Positions 34,656 to 43,791 of a stretch of DNA of 64,000 nt are shown one piece after another; the stretch's first letter is position 1; every line of letters starts with the position of its first letter. The DNA is taken from assembly GCF_014489635.1 (NCBI RefSeq), contig NZ_CP060828.1, positions 2,294,001 to 2,358,000 of the forward strand. Reading direction: 5' to 3'. The position numbers and the translations under genes were made by a program. The DNA comes from Streptomyces roseirectus (GTDB taxonomy: Bacteria; Actinomycetota; Actinomycetes; Streptomycetales; Streptomycetaceae). The notes under the pieces were generated by a model. The model did no database searches. It saw only the letters and a program-made list of their open reading frames with translations, and was not told the DNA's origin.

Positions 34656-35895
34656 GCCTCCATCCTGACCAGTGAGGGCCGGGTTCACCCGGTTTCTCGG
34701 GGGGCTTTCTGGAGGCGGGTCCGGAGGGGTGGGGTGGAGGGGTGGGTTGCGGGGTGCTTTGGAGGTGCGGGTGCGGGGGCAGCTCGTGGAGGGGCTTAGG
34801 CGGGGGCGGCTCACGAAGCGGTGCGGGGGATCGGCGCACCGGAATCCGCGATCACGTCCCGCTGGGTGGTGTACCGGCGCGGAGCCGGCGACTCGGCAGG
34901 CGGGCCCGCTGGGCCGGCGCCCGCGCAGCGCGTCGGGGAGGGGCTGGCGTCGGTGAGCAGCCCACGCCCTGGTCCCGGCGGAAGGCAGCGTGACCGCGCC
35001 TGCGGACGCCCGCCTCGGCGGAGACCGTCATGGGCTGCGTGCCGGAGGAGCGCGCGGCGCTTGATCCACTGCCCCTCCCCCGAGGCGTGACTGCACGCCC
35101 GCCCTCGCCCAGAGGGTTCCTCCGCGCGGGGCGGCCGTGCGGCAACGTCGCCGCGCTGGACGGACCACCCGTCCGCGGATCACGTCCCGGTGAGTGGTGT
35201 ACCGGCGTGGAGCCGGCGACTGGGTGGCGTCCCGCCAAGTGGTGTATCCGCTCGACTGTCGCGGCTTCGCAGCTCGCGGCCGAGTTCCGCCCGTCGGTCC
35301 AGGGCCGGGCGGCCCCCGCTGCGCCGACCGGCTCACGCGGCGGCGCGGGCTTCGGCCGAGCCGGCGATCGCGGGGCGCTCGGCGAGCGCGGTCCGGAGGG
35401 CTCTACACCACTCGGCGGGACGCCACCGGCGACTCGGCAGGCGGGCCCCGCTGGGCCGGCGTCCGCGCCGCGCGTCGAGGAGGGGCTGGCGTCGGTGAGC
35501 AGCCGACGCCCTGGTCCGGCGAGTCGGCGGGCGCCGCTTCGGCTCCGGGCGGAGGCCGACGGTCCCGCATCGCCACACCACCCGGCGGGACACCATTCGT
35601 CCGCGCTTCCTTGTCGGGCTGAGGCGCCCCGCGCGGGCATCCTGGTGTTGCCCTCGCCGGTTCGCCATGGCGCAGGGGCACCCTCAGGCAGTCACGACCC
35701 TCGCGGCCACGGCCCTCGCGCGAACACAGGCCCCCTGAGGGCAGCCCGCCCGGTCCGGTTCGAAGTGCCGCTGGGTCCGGCCCGCTTCAACCCGGTCGGC
35801 CCCGCCCCGGCTCGGGCCGACCCGGCCCACACCGACCCGGCCCGGATCAGTTCCGGTCCGGCCCAGGGGCACCCCCCGGGCCGGACCTTCTCACC
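34656..35895. repeat. Gene-free tract with dispersed GC-rich repeats
   Basis: A 1.2 kb gap between arcA and pnkp. It carries three copies (about 34845-34992, 35174-35256, 35404-35600) of a repeat whose core reads gtaccggcgcggagccggcg and continues into gactcggcaggcgggcccg. The pieces fold as CCGGC/GCCGG and GGGCCCG hairpins. Related copies occur in four other gaps of this window. The remaining sequence is simple GC-rich (for example repeated gaccc/ggccc near 35780-35880). Open frames here have no protein-like features. Confidence 0.7.
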
Positions 35896-38445
35896 TCACA
35901 GTCTCGGGTCCACCGGTTCCGACTCCAGGGCCAGGACTCCGAAGACCGCCTCGTGGACTCGCCACAGTGGTTCGCCGTCGGAGAGGCGGGCCAGGGATTC
36001 GAGGCCGAGGACGTATTCGCGGAGGGCGAGGGAGCGTTTGTGGTTGAGGAAGCGGTTGCGGAGGCGGGAGAGCTGGTCGGGGCGGGTGTAGTCGGGGCCG
36101 TAGATGATGCGGAGGTATTCACGGCCACGGACCTTGATGCCGGGCTGGACGAGGTGGCCGTCCGGGGTGCGGGTCAGCGTGGAGAGGGGTTTGACCACCA
36201 TGCCCTCGCCGCCTCGGCCGGTCATCTCCAGCCACCAGTCGACGCCCGCCTGGACGGACGCGGCGTCACCCGTGTCGACGTAGAGGCGCCGGGTGGTCTG
36301 GAGGAGCCCGGTGGGGTCGTGCTCCACCAACTGGTCGAGGAGGGCGAGCTGTTCGTCGTGCGGGAGCCCGGCGAGGCTGCGCCCCTGGACCGCGAGGAGC
36401 TGGAAGGGCGCGAGGCGGACGCCGTCGAGGCCGTCGGTGGTCCAGCAGTACCGCCGGTACGCGTCGGTGAACGCGGCGGCGTCGGCGGCGCGTTCACTCT
36501 GCCGCGTCAGCAACTCGCCCACGTCGACGCCCCGTTCGGCCGCCGACCGGAGAGCCGCGAGCGCACCCGGGAACACCGCCCCGGACGCCGCGCCGACCGC
36601 CGCGTACTGGGACCGCAGCAGCCCGGACGCCTTGAGCGACCACGGCATCAACTCGGCGTCGAGCAGCAGCCATTCGGTGTCCAGGGACGCCCAGAGCCCG
36701 GCGGCGTCGGCGGCGGCGCGCACCCGCGCCAGGATCTCCTCGGTGACGGAGGCGTCGTCGAAGAAGGGCCGCCCGGTACGGGTGTAGAGGGACCCGGTGG
36801 GGCCGTCCACACCGAACCGCTTGCGCGCCACTTCCGCGTCCCGGCACACCAGGACGACCGCCCGCGACCCCATGTGCTTCTCCTCGCACACGACCCGCTC
36901 GACCCCGTCGGCGGCGAACTGCGCGAACGCCTCCACCGGGTGTTCGAGGAACCCCTCGGCGCGCGAGGTCGCCGTCGGGGCCATCGTCGGCGGGAGGTAC
37001 GGCAGCAGCCGGGGGTCGATGGCGAACCGGCTCATGACCTCCAGCGCGGCGGCGGCGTTCTCCTCGCGGACGGAGACCCGCGTGTGCCCCTCGTACCGGG
37101 TCGTCACGATGCGCCGCCCGTGCACGTCGGCGAGGTCCAGCGGACGCCCGTCGTGCCCGCCCGGCGCCTCGGAGCGCAGCGGACGCGTCGGCTCGTACCA
37201 GACCTTCTCGGCGGGGACGTCGACGAGTTGACGCTCCGGCCAGCGCAGCGCGGTCAGCTTGCCGCCGAACACGGCACCGGTGTCGAGGCAGATGGTGTTG
37301 TTGAGCCAGGTCGCCTCGGGCACCGGCGTGTGCCCGTAGACGACGGCCGCGCTCCCCCGGTACTCCTCGGCCCACGGGTAGCGCACCGGCAGCCCGAACT
37401 CGTCGGTCTCCCCGGTGGTGTCGCCGTACAGCGCGTGCGAGCGCACCCGCCCGGACGTCCGCCCGTGGTACCGCTCGGGCAGCCCGGCGTGGCAGACGAC
37501 GAGCTTGCCGCCGTCGAGGACGTAGTGGCTGACGAGTCCGTCGATGAACTCCCGTACCTCGGCGAGGAATTCCTCGCTCTGGCCGTCCATCTGCGCGATG
37601 GTCTCGGCGAGTCCGTGCGTGTGCTGGACCTTGCGGCCCTTGAGGTGGCGCCCGTACTTGTTCTCGTGGTTGCCCGGCACGCACAGCGCGTTGCCCGACT
37701 TGACCATCGACATGACGCGCCGCAGCACCCCCGGGCTGTCGGGCCCCCGGTCGACGAGGTCGCCGACGAACACGGCGGTACGCCCCTCGGGGTGCGCCCC
37801 GTCGACGTACCCCAACTTCCCGAGCAGCGACTCCAGTTCGCTCGCGCAGCCGTGGATGTCGCCGACGATGTCGAACGGCCCGGTGAGGTGCGTGAGGTCG
37901 TTGAACCGCTTCTCGGTGCGGACGGTCGCGGCGTCGATCTCCTCGACCCCGCGCAGGACGTGCACCTTGCGGAACCCCTCACGCTCCAACCCCCGCAGGG
38001 AACGCCGGAGTTCGCCGATGTGCCGCTTGATGACCCGGCGCGGCATGTCGGCCCGGTCGGTACGGGCCGCGTTGCGCTCGGCGCACACCTCCTCCGGCAC
38101 GTCGAGGACGATCGCGATCGGCAGGACGTCGTACGTGCGGGCCAACTCGACGAGCTGGCGCCGGGATTCGACCTGGACGCTGGTCGCGTCGACGACCGTG
38201 CGGCGGCCCGCGGCGAGGCGTTTTCCGGCGATGTAGTGCAGGACGTCGAAGGCGTCCCGGCTGGCGCTCTGGTCGTTCTCGTCGTCGGCGACGAGCCCCC
38301 GGCAGAAGTCGGAGGAGATGATCTCGGTCGGCTTGAAGTGCCGCCGCGCGAACGTGGACTTGCCGGAGCCGGAAGCGCCGACGAGGACGACGAGGGAGAG
38401 GTCGGTGACGGGAAGTTCACGCCCCCTGATGTGCTGTCCGGTCAT
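35896..38445 (-). CDS. pnkp: Polynucleotide kinase-phosphatase-ligase Pnkp (RNA repair)
   Basis: 849 aa, ATG at 38445 overlapping the hen1 stop (ATGA). Three modules are seen. The N-terminal kinase has P-loop GASGSGKST (about 22-30). The central metallophosphatase has GDIHG, FVGDLVDRGPDS and PGNHENK. The C-terminal ligase-type adenylyltransferase has nucleotidyl-lysine motif EEKHMGSR, a typical motif IV-V region (GEGMVVKP), and a family C-terminal helical end. Pnkp heals and, with Hen1, seals RNAs cut by ribotoxins. The coupling to hen1 is the standard bacterial cassette. Confidence 0.95.
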   Translation of the reverse strand: MTGQHIRGRELPVTDLSLVVLVGASGSGKSTFARRHFKPTEIISSDFCRGLVADDENDQSASRDAFDVLHYIAGKRLAAGRRTVVDATSVQVESRRQLVELARTYDVLPIAIVLDVPEEVCAERNAARTDRADMPRRVIKRHIGELRRSLRGLEREGFRKVHVLRGVEEIDAATVRTEKRFNDLTHLTGPFDIVGDIHGCASELESLLGKLGYVDGAHPEGRTAVFVGDLVDRGPDSPGVLRRVMSMVKSGNALCVPGNHENKYGRHLKGRKVQHTHGLAETIAQMDGQSEEFLAEVREFIDGLVSHYVLDGGKLVVCHAGLPERYHGRTSGRVRSHALYGDTTGETDEFGLPVRYPWAEEYRGSAAVVYGHTPVPEATWLNNTICLDTGAVFGGKLTALRWPERQLVDVPAEKVWYEPTRPLRSEAPGGHDGRPLDLADVHGRRIVTTRYEGHTRVSVREENAAAALEVMSRFAIDPRLLPYLPPTMAPTATSRAEGFLEHPVEAFAQFAADGVERVVCEEKHMGSRAVVLVCRDAEVARKRFGVDGPTGSLYTRTGRPFFDDASVTEEILARVRAAADAAGLWASLDTEWLLLDAELMPWSLKASGLLRSQYAAVGAASGAVFPGALAALRSAAERGVDVGELLTRQSERAADAAAFTDAYRRYCWTTDGLDGVRLAPFQLLAVQGRSLAGLPHDEQLALLDQLVEHDPTGLLQTTRRLYVDTGDAASVQAGVDWWLEMTGRGGEGMVVKPLSTLTRTPDGHLVQPGIKVRGREYLRIIYGPDYTRPDQLSRLRNRFLNHKRSLALREYVLGLESLARLSDGEPLWRVHEAVFGVLALESEPVDPRL

Positions 38446-39926
38446 GCCGCCTTCGCCTCCTTCTTGTCGTTCGCGCTGTCGTTCGGGGTCAGTTGGGTGA
38501 AGACCGCCATCTGCGTGGGCGGCCCCACCTCGGGGTCGTCGGGTCCGACGGGGATGAACTCCACGCCGTAGCCGTGCCGTTCACCCACCTGCGCGGCCCA
38601 GGTCCGGAACTCCTCGCGGGTCCACTCGAAGCGGTGGTCGCCGTGCCGGACGTGCCCGGCGGGCAGCGTCTCCCAGCGGACGTTGTACTCGACGTTCGGC
38701 GTGGTCACCACGACCGTGCGGGGGCGGGCCGCGCCGAACACCGCGTACTCCAGGGCGGGCAGGCGCGGCAGGTCGAGGTGTTCGATCACCTCGCTGAGGA
38801 CGGCCGCGTCGTACCCCTTGAGCCGCTTGTCGGTGTAGGCGAGCGAGCCCTGGAGCAGGGTGACGCGGGACGCCTGGCGCTCGCCCATGCGGTCGATCTT
38901 GAGACGGCGGGCCGCGATGGTGAGGGCGCGCACCGACACGTCGAGGCCGACGACCTCCGTGTAGCGGACGTCCTTCAGCAGTTCCTTCACCAACTCGCCC
39001 TGCCCGCAGCCGAGATCGAGGACGCGGGCGGCCCCGGCGCCGCGCAGGGCGGCGAGGATCGCCTCGCGGCGCTGGACGGCGAGCGGGGTCGGCTTCTCCT
39101 CCGTCTCGGTCTCCGACTCGACCGCGTTGTCGATCTCCTCGACCTCGCTGTCGTCGGTCTCCGCGAGCCGCACCAGCTCCAGCCGGTCCAGCGCCTGCCG
39201 GGTCAGCGACCAGCGGCGGGACAGGTACCGGCTGGTGATGAGCTTCTGCTCGGGGTGCCCGGCGAGCCAGCCCTCGCCGGCCCGCAGCAGCTTGTCGACC
39301 TCCTCGGAGGTGACCCAGTAGTGCTTGGCGTCGTCCAGCACCGGCAGCAGCACATAGAGGTGGCGCAGCGCCTCGGCGAGCGCCAACTCCTCGGACTCCA
39401 GGACGAGTCGGACGTAGCGCGAGTCGCCCCACTCGGGGAACTCGGGGTCCAGCGCGACGGGTTCGGCGGTGACCGTCCAGCCCAGCGGCGCGAAGAGGGA
39501 GTGGACGAGGGCGGCGCCGCCGCGGGCGGGCAGCGCGGGTACCTCAACGCGCAACGGGCGCTGCTGCGACGGGAGTTCGGGGCGGGCACGGCAGGTGCCG
39601 CGCAGGGCGCTGGAGAACACGTCGTTGAGGGCCACCGCGAGGAGTGAACTCGCCGCGTACGGGCGGTCGTTGACGTACTGCGCGAGCGCGGAGTCCGGTG
39701 CGCCGCCCCGGCCCTTGCCCTTGCCCCGCCGGACCAGCGCCACCGCGTCCACCTCCAGCAGGAGCGCCGCCGTGCAGCGCTGGTCGTCCGCCTCTGGGTA
39801 GAGGACGTGCGCCGTGCCGTAGGAGGTCGAGAACCGTTGCGATTTCTCGGGGTGCTTGTGCAGCAGGTAGCCGAGGTCGGTCGCCGGGCGCTCGGGCGTG
39901 CCGGTGGTGGTGATGGTCAGGAACAT
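38442..39926 (-). CDS. hen1: Hen1 3'-terminal RNA ribose 2'-O-methyltransferase
   Basis: 494 aa, ATG at 39926 preceded by GGAGAGG. The N-terminal half activates Pnkp in the bacterial family. The C-terminal half is a SAM methyltransferase: VLDLGCGQGELVKELL, VVGLDVS, the metal-binding EVIEHLDLPRL and the His-containing HGDHRFEWTREEF. It methylates the 3' end of a broken RNA before ligation so that the repaired site resists recleavage. A charged Glu/Thr-rich linker (ESETETEEKP) separates the halves. It overlaps pnkp downstream. Confidence 0.95.
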   Translation of the reverse strand: MFLTITTTGTPERPATDLGYLLHKHPEKSQRFSTSYGTAHVLYPEADDQRCTAALLLEVDAVALVRRGKGKGRGGAPDSALAQYVNDRPYAASSLLAVALNDVFSSALRGTCRARPELPSQQRPLRVEVPALPARGGAALVHSLFAPLGWTVTAEPVALDPEFPEWGDSRYVRLVLESEELALAEALRHLYVLLPVLDDAKHYWVTSEEVDKLLRAGEGWLAGHPEQKLITSRYLSRRWSLTRQALDRLELVRLAETDDSEVEEIDNAVESETETEEKPTPLAVQRREAILAALRGAGAARVLDLGCGQGELVKELLKDVRYTEVVGLDVSVRALTIAARRLKIDRMGERQASRVTLLQGSLAYTDKRLKGYDAAVLSEVIEHLDLPRLPALEYAVFGAARPRTVVVTTPNVEYNVRWETLPAGHVRHGDHRFEWTREEFRTWAAQVGERHGYGVEFIPVGPDDPEVGPPTQMAVFTQLTPNDSANDKKEAKAA

Positions 39927-40020
39927 GGGCCTCTCCGGCCTGGTGAACGGTGTGGGTGGAACAGTCGTGCGAGAAAAGGTGGTGCAACTTTCGCACACCG
40001 TCCGTGACCGGCGCCTTCGG

Positions 40021-40923
40021 TTATCGCTCGGCCTTGTGCCAGGGGCCGACCCCGAGCTTTCCCGTAGTACCGAGGTCGAGGCCCGGGGTCAGCATCACCG
40101 GGTCGGCGCCGGACTTGGCGCGCACCCGGACGTAGGGGGCGTTCACCGCCGTGCCGAACTCGGTGGTGTTACGCCAGGCGAGGGACGAACTCGCCTTCTC
40201 GCCTGGCTTGAGGGTCAGCGGCACGACGGTGTCGCCGTAGCCGACGGCGGTGGAGATGCCGCTCGTGCCCTTGAGGACCTGGACGCCGTCGACCGGCCTG
40301 TGGTCCTCGTCGAGGATCGTCACCTGTGGGAAGCCGTTCAGCGAGTAGGGGGTCGTGCCGCAGTTCTCCAGGTGGATGCCGACGACCCTGAGGCCCATCG
40401 CCGCGTCGCCGTCGTCGGCGTACACACGGATCCCCGAGGGCGGGCAGGCGCCGCTCCTGGAGGGGGCTTCGGCGGTGGGGACGCTGGAGACGTCGAGGAC
40501 CTTCGCCGTGGTCGCCCCGGTGACGCCGAGGAGTTCCGTGGTCCCGGTGGCCTTCTTGCCCGGCGCGACGGCGTTCACCGTCACCTTCTGGTTGCCCATC
40601 GCGCCGCCGTCGGCCGACCGGAAGGAGATCGTGACGGTGTACGTCATCGTCTCGGTGCCCTGGTTGACGACCTCGTACGCGGCGGCGGCCCGCGCGAGGC
40701 TGTCCGGCCTGACCACGTAGTCGCCGCTCGGCCTCGGCGCGGGCCCGGCGGGGAGGGTCACGGAGGTGACGCGGGCGCCGTCGATGCCCGGGTCGGTGAC
40801 CGGGGAGGCGGACGGCGCGCCGCCGCCGTCGCCCGTCCCGGCGTCCGCCGCGCGCTCGGCGCCGCACGCGGTGGCGGTGAGCAGGGCGGCGACGGCCGGG
40901 ACGAGGAGGCGGGGTCTGCGCAT
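40021..40923 (-). CDS. DUF4232-domain lipoprotein
   Basis: 300 aa, ATG at 40923 with GAGGTGG upstream. Lipoprotein signal: MRRPRLLVPAVAALLTATAC, with the lipidated Cys at residue 20. Next comes a disordered Asp/Gly/Ala/Ser linker. The rest is beta-rich, with the DUF4232-type pattern in the C-terminal half (LRVVGIHLENCGTTPYSLNGFP, cores LENCGTTPYSLNGFP and PLTLKPGEKASSSLAW) and two conserved Cys (GACPP, ENCG). It is presumed to be attached to the outer face of the membrane; function unknown. Confidence 0.8.
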   Translation of the reverse strand: MRRPRLLVPAVAALLTATACGAERAADAGTGDGGGAPSASPVTDPGIDGARVTSVTLPAGPAPRPSGDYVVRPDSLARAAAAYEVVNQGTETMTYTVTISFRSADGGAMGNQKVTVNAVAPGKKATGTTELLGVTGATTAKVLDVSSVPTAEAPSRSGACPPSGIRVYADDGDAAMGLRVVGIHLENCGTTPYSLNGFPQVTILDEDHRPVDGVQVLKGTSGISTAVGYGDTVVPLTLKPGEKASSSLAWRNTTEFGTAVNAPYVRVRAKSGADPVMLTPGLDLGTTGKLGVGPWHKAER

Positions 40924-41055
40924 CGGGCCACCTCATCAGGCGGCGCGATCAGTGGGCTGTGGCGGAAGCCACAACTCCGGTCACAGGCGTGTCACAGGTG
41001 CACAGGGACCGGCTCAGGCTCTCGGCCGAGCTGACCGCCGCAGCCTCTCAGGCTC

Positions 41056-41979
41056 TCAGCCGAGCTGCGTCTGCACCTCGGACGAGATCAGCTCCAGGTG
41101 GTCCAGGTCGTCGAGGTCGAGGATCTGGAGGTAGAAGCGGGTGACGCCGAGTTCCGCGTACCGGCCGATCTTCTCGACGACCTCCGCCGGGGTGCCCGCG
41201 AGGCCGTTCGTCCTCAGCTCCTCGACCTCGCGGCCGATCACGGCGGCGCGGCGGGCGACCTCGGCGTCGTCCTTGCCGACGCAGGCGACGAGCGCGTTGG
41301 AGTAGGTGAGCGCGTCCGCCGGGCGGCCCGCCTCCTCGACGGCGGCCCGGACCCGGCCGAACTGCCGCTCGGTGTCCTCGAAGGAGCCGAACGGCATGTT
41401 GAACTCGTCGGCGTAGCGGGCCGCGAGGCGCGGGGTGCGCTTGGCTCCGCCGCCGCCGATCAGGACGGGGATCTTGGCCTGCGCCGGCTTGGGCAGGGCG
41501 GGCGAGTCGGTCAGCGTGTAGTGGGTGCCCTTGAAGTCGTACGTCTCGCCGACGGGGGTGCTCCACAGGCCGGTGACGATCTCCAGCTGCTCTTCGAGGC
41601 GGCCGAACTTCTCCGCCGGGAAGGGGATGCCGTACGCCTTGTGCTCCTCCTCGAACCAGCCCGCGCCCAGGCCGAGTTCGACGCGGCCGCCGGACATCTG
41701 GTCGACCTGCGCGACCTGGATGGCGAGGACGCCGGGCAGGCGGAAGGTGGCGGCGGTCATCAGGGTGCCGAGGCGGATGCGCTTGGTCTCGCGGGCGAGT
41801 CCGGCGAGGGTCAGCCAGGCGTCGGTGGGGCCGGGGAGGCCGTCGACGTCGCCCATCTTCAGGTAGTGGTCGGAGCGGAAGAACGCGTCGAAACCGAGGT
41901 CCTCGGTGGCCTTCGCGACGGTGAGGAGGGTGTCGTAGGTCGCGCCCTGCTGGGGCTCGGTGAAGATACGGAGATCCAT
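41056..41979 (-). CDS. LLM-class F420-dependent oxidoreductase
   Basis: 307 aa, ATG at 41979 (GGGCG upstream, weak). A TIM-barrel luciferase-like protein: GFDAFFRSDHYLKMGD near residues 34-49, RIRLGTLMTAATFRLPG, GGRVELGLGAGWFEEEH, IPVLIGGGGAKRTPRLAARYAD. The first block with FFRSDHY is typical of F420-using members of Actinobacteria. Substrate unknown. A 19-bp direct repeat (41015-41033 and 41049-41067, 34 bp apart) overlaps its 3' end. Confidence 0.85.
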   Translation of the reverse strand: MDLRIFTEPQQGATYDTLLTVAKATEDLGFDAFFRSDHYLKMGDVDGLPGPTDAWLTLAGLARETKRIRLGTLMTAATFRLPGVLAIQVAQVDQMSGGRVELGLGAGWFEEEHKAYGIPFPAEKFGRLEEQLEIVTGLWSTPVGETYDFKGTHYTLTDSPALPKPAQAKIPVLIGGGGAKRTPRLAARYADEFNMPFGSFEDTERQFGRVRAAVEEAGRPADALTYSNALVACVGKDDAEVARRAAVIGREVEELRTNGLAGTPAEVVEKIGRYAELGVTRFYLQILDLDDLDHLELISSEVQTQLG

Positions 41980-42218
41980 ACGCCCATGCTCGCATCCCGT
42001 ACATCCGTGCGATCGTCAACCCCGCCTGTCACGGGGGCCTCCCGCGTCCCCTGTCGGGTGAAAAACGGGGGCGCCGGGCGCGTCCCGGAGTGACCGGCCC
42101 TCTCGATGATCGTTGGGACGTCGGAGCCGGACCGCCCGGCGCCCGTGCCCGGCAGGTCAGCGCCGGGACGTCACCCGCGTCGGCCTCCCCTGCGAGGCCG
42201 GGGGCCGAGGAGGCCGTC

Positions 42219-42380
42219 ATGTCCGAGGAAATGGGCTCCGCCGGGCAGCCGAAGGGGTTGCTTCAGCAGATGGAAGAGCTGATGGCGTCGTTGAACGCGG
42301 ACCTGTCCGCGCTGGACGCGGATCTCCAGTCGACCGGGAGTGCGCCGCGGGCGGTGGCGGAGGAGACCGAGGCGAGCTGA
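42219..42380 (+). CDS. Small acidic protein, unknown
   Basis: 53 aa, ATG at 42219 with a good GAGGAGG. The sequence MSEEMGSAGQPKGLLQQMEE, then LNADLSALDADL, is mostly helix-forming, acidic, and has no Cys or Trp. Two LxADLxALDADL-like heptads suggest a short coiled coil. No family recognised. It has no obvious operon partner; the F420 enzyme is divergent and the SepF-like gene follows 204 bp later. The strong ribosome-binding site and coherent codon use support a real gene. Confidence 0.55.
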   Translation: MSEEMGSAGQPKGLLQQMEELMASLNADLSALDADLQSTGSAPRAVAEETEAS

Positions 42381-42584
42381 GGCACACCGCGCGGGCGTGC
42401 CGTTCCGGCCCCGGCGGAACGTTCGTCCGGGCATGTCCGTCCGGGCACAGCGGGAGGTTTCGCCGTTCACGCGGCGGGCCTCCCGCTTCGGTGTGAGCGG
42501 GGTGTGAACGGTGTCCGCGCTGTCGCCGTCCGTGTCGTTGTTGGGCCGAACGGGTGACATGGCGTAAGAATTGGCTGGTGCAGG

Positions 42585-42995
42585 ATGGAACGCGAGTCAG
42601 TTCGGGGGGTGCCGGTGAACCGCTACGACGTCACCGATGAGCAGTGGGAAGGGCTCGCGCAGGTCGTGCCGTTGAGGGGCCGCGACGCCTGGCCCTCCGC
42701 GGTCGGCCACCGTGCGCTGCCCGAGGCCGACACCGAGGCGCGGCGCCGGTTCGTCGTCCTGCGGGTCAACATCTTCGCCGACGCCCGCGAGGTCGCCGAG
42801 ACCCTGATGGCCGGCATCCCCGTCCTCCTCGACCTCACCGGCGCGGAATCCGAGGTCGCCAAACGCGTCCTCGACTTCTCCACCGGCGTGGTCTTCGGCC
42901 TCGCCAGCGGCATGCACCGCGTCGACCGCAACGTCTTCCTGCTGACGCCGCCGGGGACCGAGGTGAGCGGGATCATGGAGGGGGCGGGGGTTTAG
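42585..42995 (+). CDS. SepF-like cell-division protein
   Basis: 136 aa from the ATG at 42585; a GTG at 42615 preceded by GGGGGG could be the true start. The C-terminal 90 residues follow SepF: RRRFVVLRVNIFADAREVAETLMAG (core VVLRVNIFADAREVAE), VLLDLTGAESEVAKRVLDFSTGVVFGL and NVFLLTPPGTEV. It lacks the long linker and membrane-binding amphipathic start of classical SepF and is not next to ftsZ, so it is one of the extra SepF-like paralogues known in Streptomyces. Confidence 0.85.
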   Translation: MERESVRGVPVNRYDVTDEQWEGLAQVVPLRGRDAWPSAVGHRALPEADTEARRRFVVLRVNIFADAREVAETLMAGIPVLLDLTGAESEVAKRVLDFSTGVVFGLASGMHRVDRNVFLLTPPGTEVSGIMEGAGV

Positions 42996-43791
42996 GGGTG
43001 GCGCGGGGATCAGGGCGCGGGAGTTCGGGGGCGCGGTAGTTCAGGGGCGCGCGTGCCAGAAACGCGCCGGGACGACCAGCGCTTGCCCGGGGCCGAATGC
43101 CGGTTGGGGCGGAGCGGGGCGCCGGGGACTCTGAGCTTGGCGCGCCGCCGATGCCGACGCCGATGACTCGGCGGGTTCCACAGGCGGCTGCGCGGTGGGC
43201 GTGCGCCGGGGTGACGGAACCGGGCGCGGCTGAGCGTGCCGCCCTCTGCGGGACGCCCGGAGGCCCGGCGTGGAGCCGGTGACGACGGCGCCGGTCGAGG
43301 CCGTGTCGATGGGCAGCGGAGAGGTTGGCACATGCCGGAGTGACGGAACCGGGCGCGGCTGAGCATGCCGCCCTCTGCGGAGCGCCGGAGGCCCGGCGTG
43401 GAGCCGGTGACGACGGCGCCGACCCAGCGGGCCGACCTGCCGAGTCGCCGGCTCCACGCCGGTACACCGCCCCAGGGGACGTGACCCACCCCAGTCCGCG
43501 GGACCCGGTTCACCGGCCGAGCGTGCGAACTGGCGGCCGTCTCGGCTCCCCCGGGCGGGGCCCGACGGTCCGCACGGCCACGCCCCTCGACACGGCACCG
43601 ACTCGCCCGCACCTCCGCGCACGCACGTCCGGGCACTTCGATCCGCGACGGCCTGTTCGTCGGTTCGGCCATCCGGTGAGCGGGCGGTGCGGGGTGACCG
43701 GTTTTCGGTAGGGGGCCGGGGGTCGCCCGTTCGGGGGAACATCTGGGGGGCAAAACGGTTCGCCCGGGAAGGGGGCTTCTACGGTCCCGGC
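42996..43791. repeat. Gene-free tract with an ~88-bp direct repeat and a dispersed-repeat copy
   Basis: Two imperfect copies of an ~88-bp segment (about 43207-43293 and 43336-43420, period 129 bp). Each holds gtgacggaaccgggcgcggc, gccgccctctgcgg and gcccggcgtggagccggtga. Directly after them (43420-43488) is an inverted copy of the dispersed repeat found at 34845 and 47903. No credible gene was found in any frame. Confidence 0.7.

Noticed and set aside
35953..38571. Long open frame on the plus strand (about 870 codons)
   Set aside because: Exact antisense of pnkp; sequence is composition-driven (Asp/Glu/Arg/Gly-rich) with no motifs.
42219..42380. Small gene as a RiPP precursor
   Set aside because: No Cys or typical leader, and no modifying enzyme nearby; kept only as an unknown small protein.
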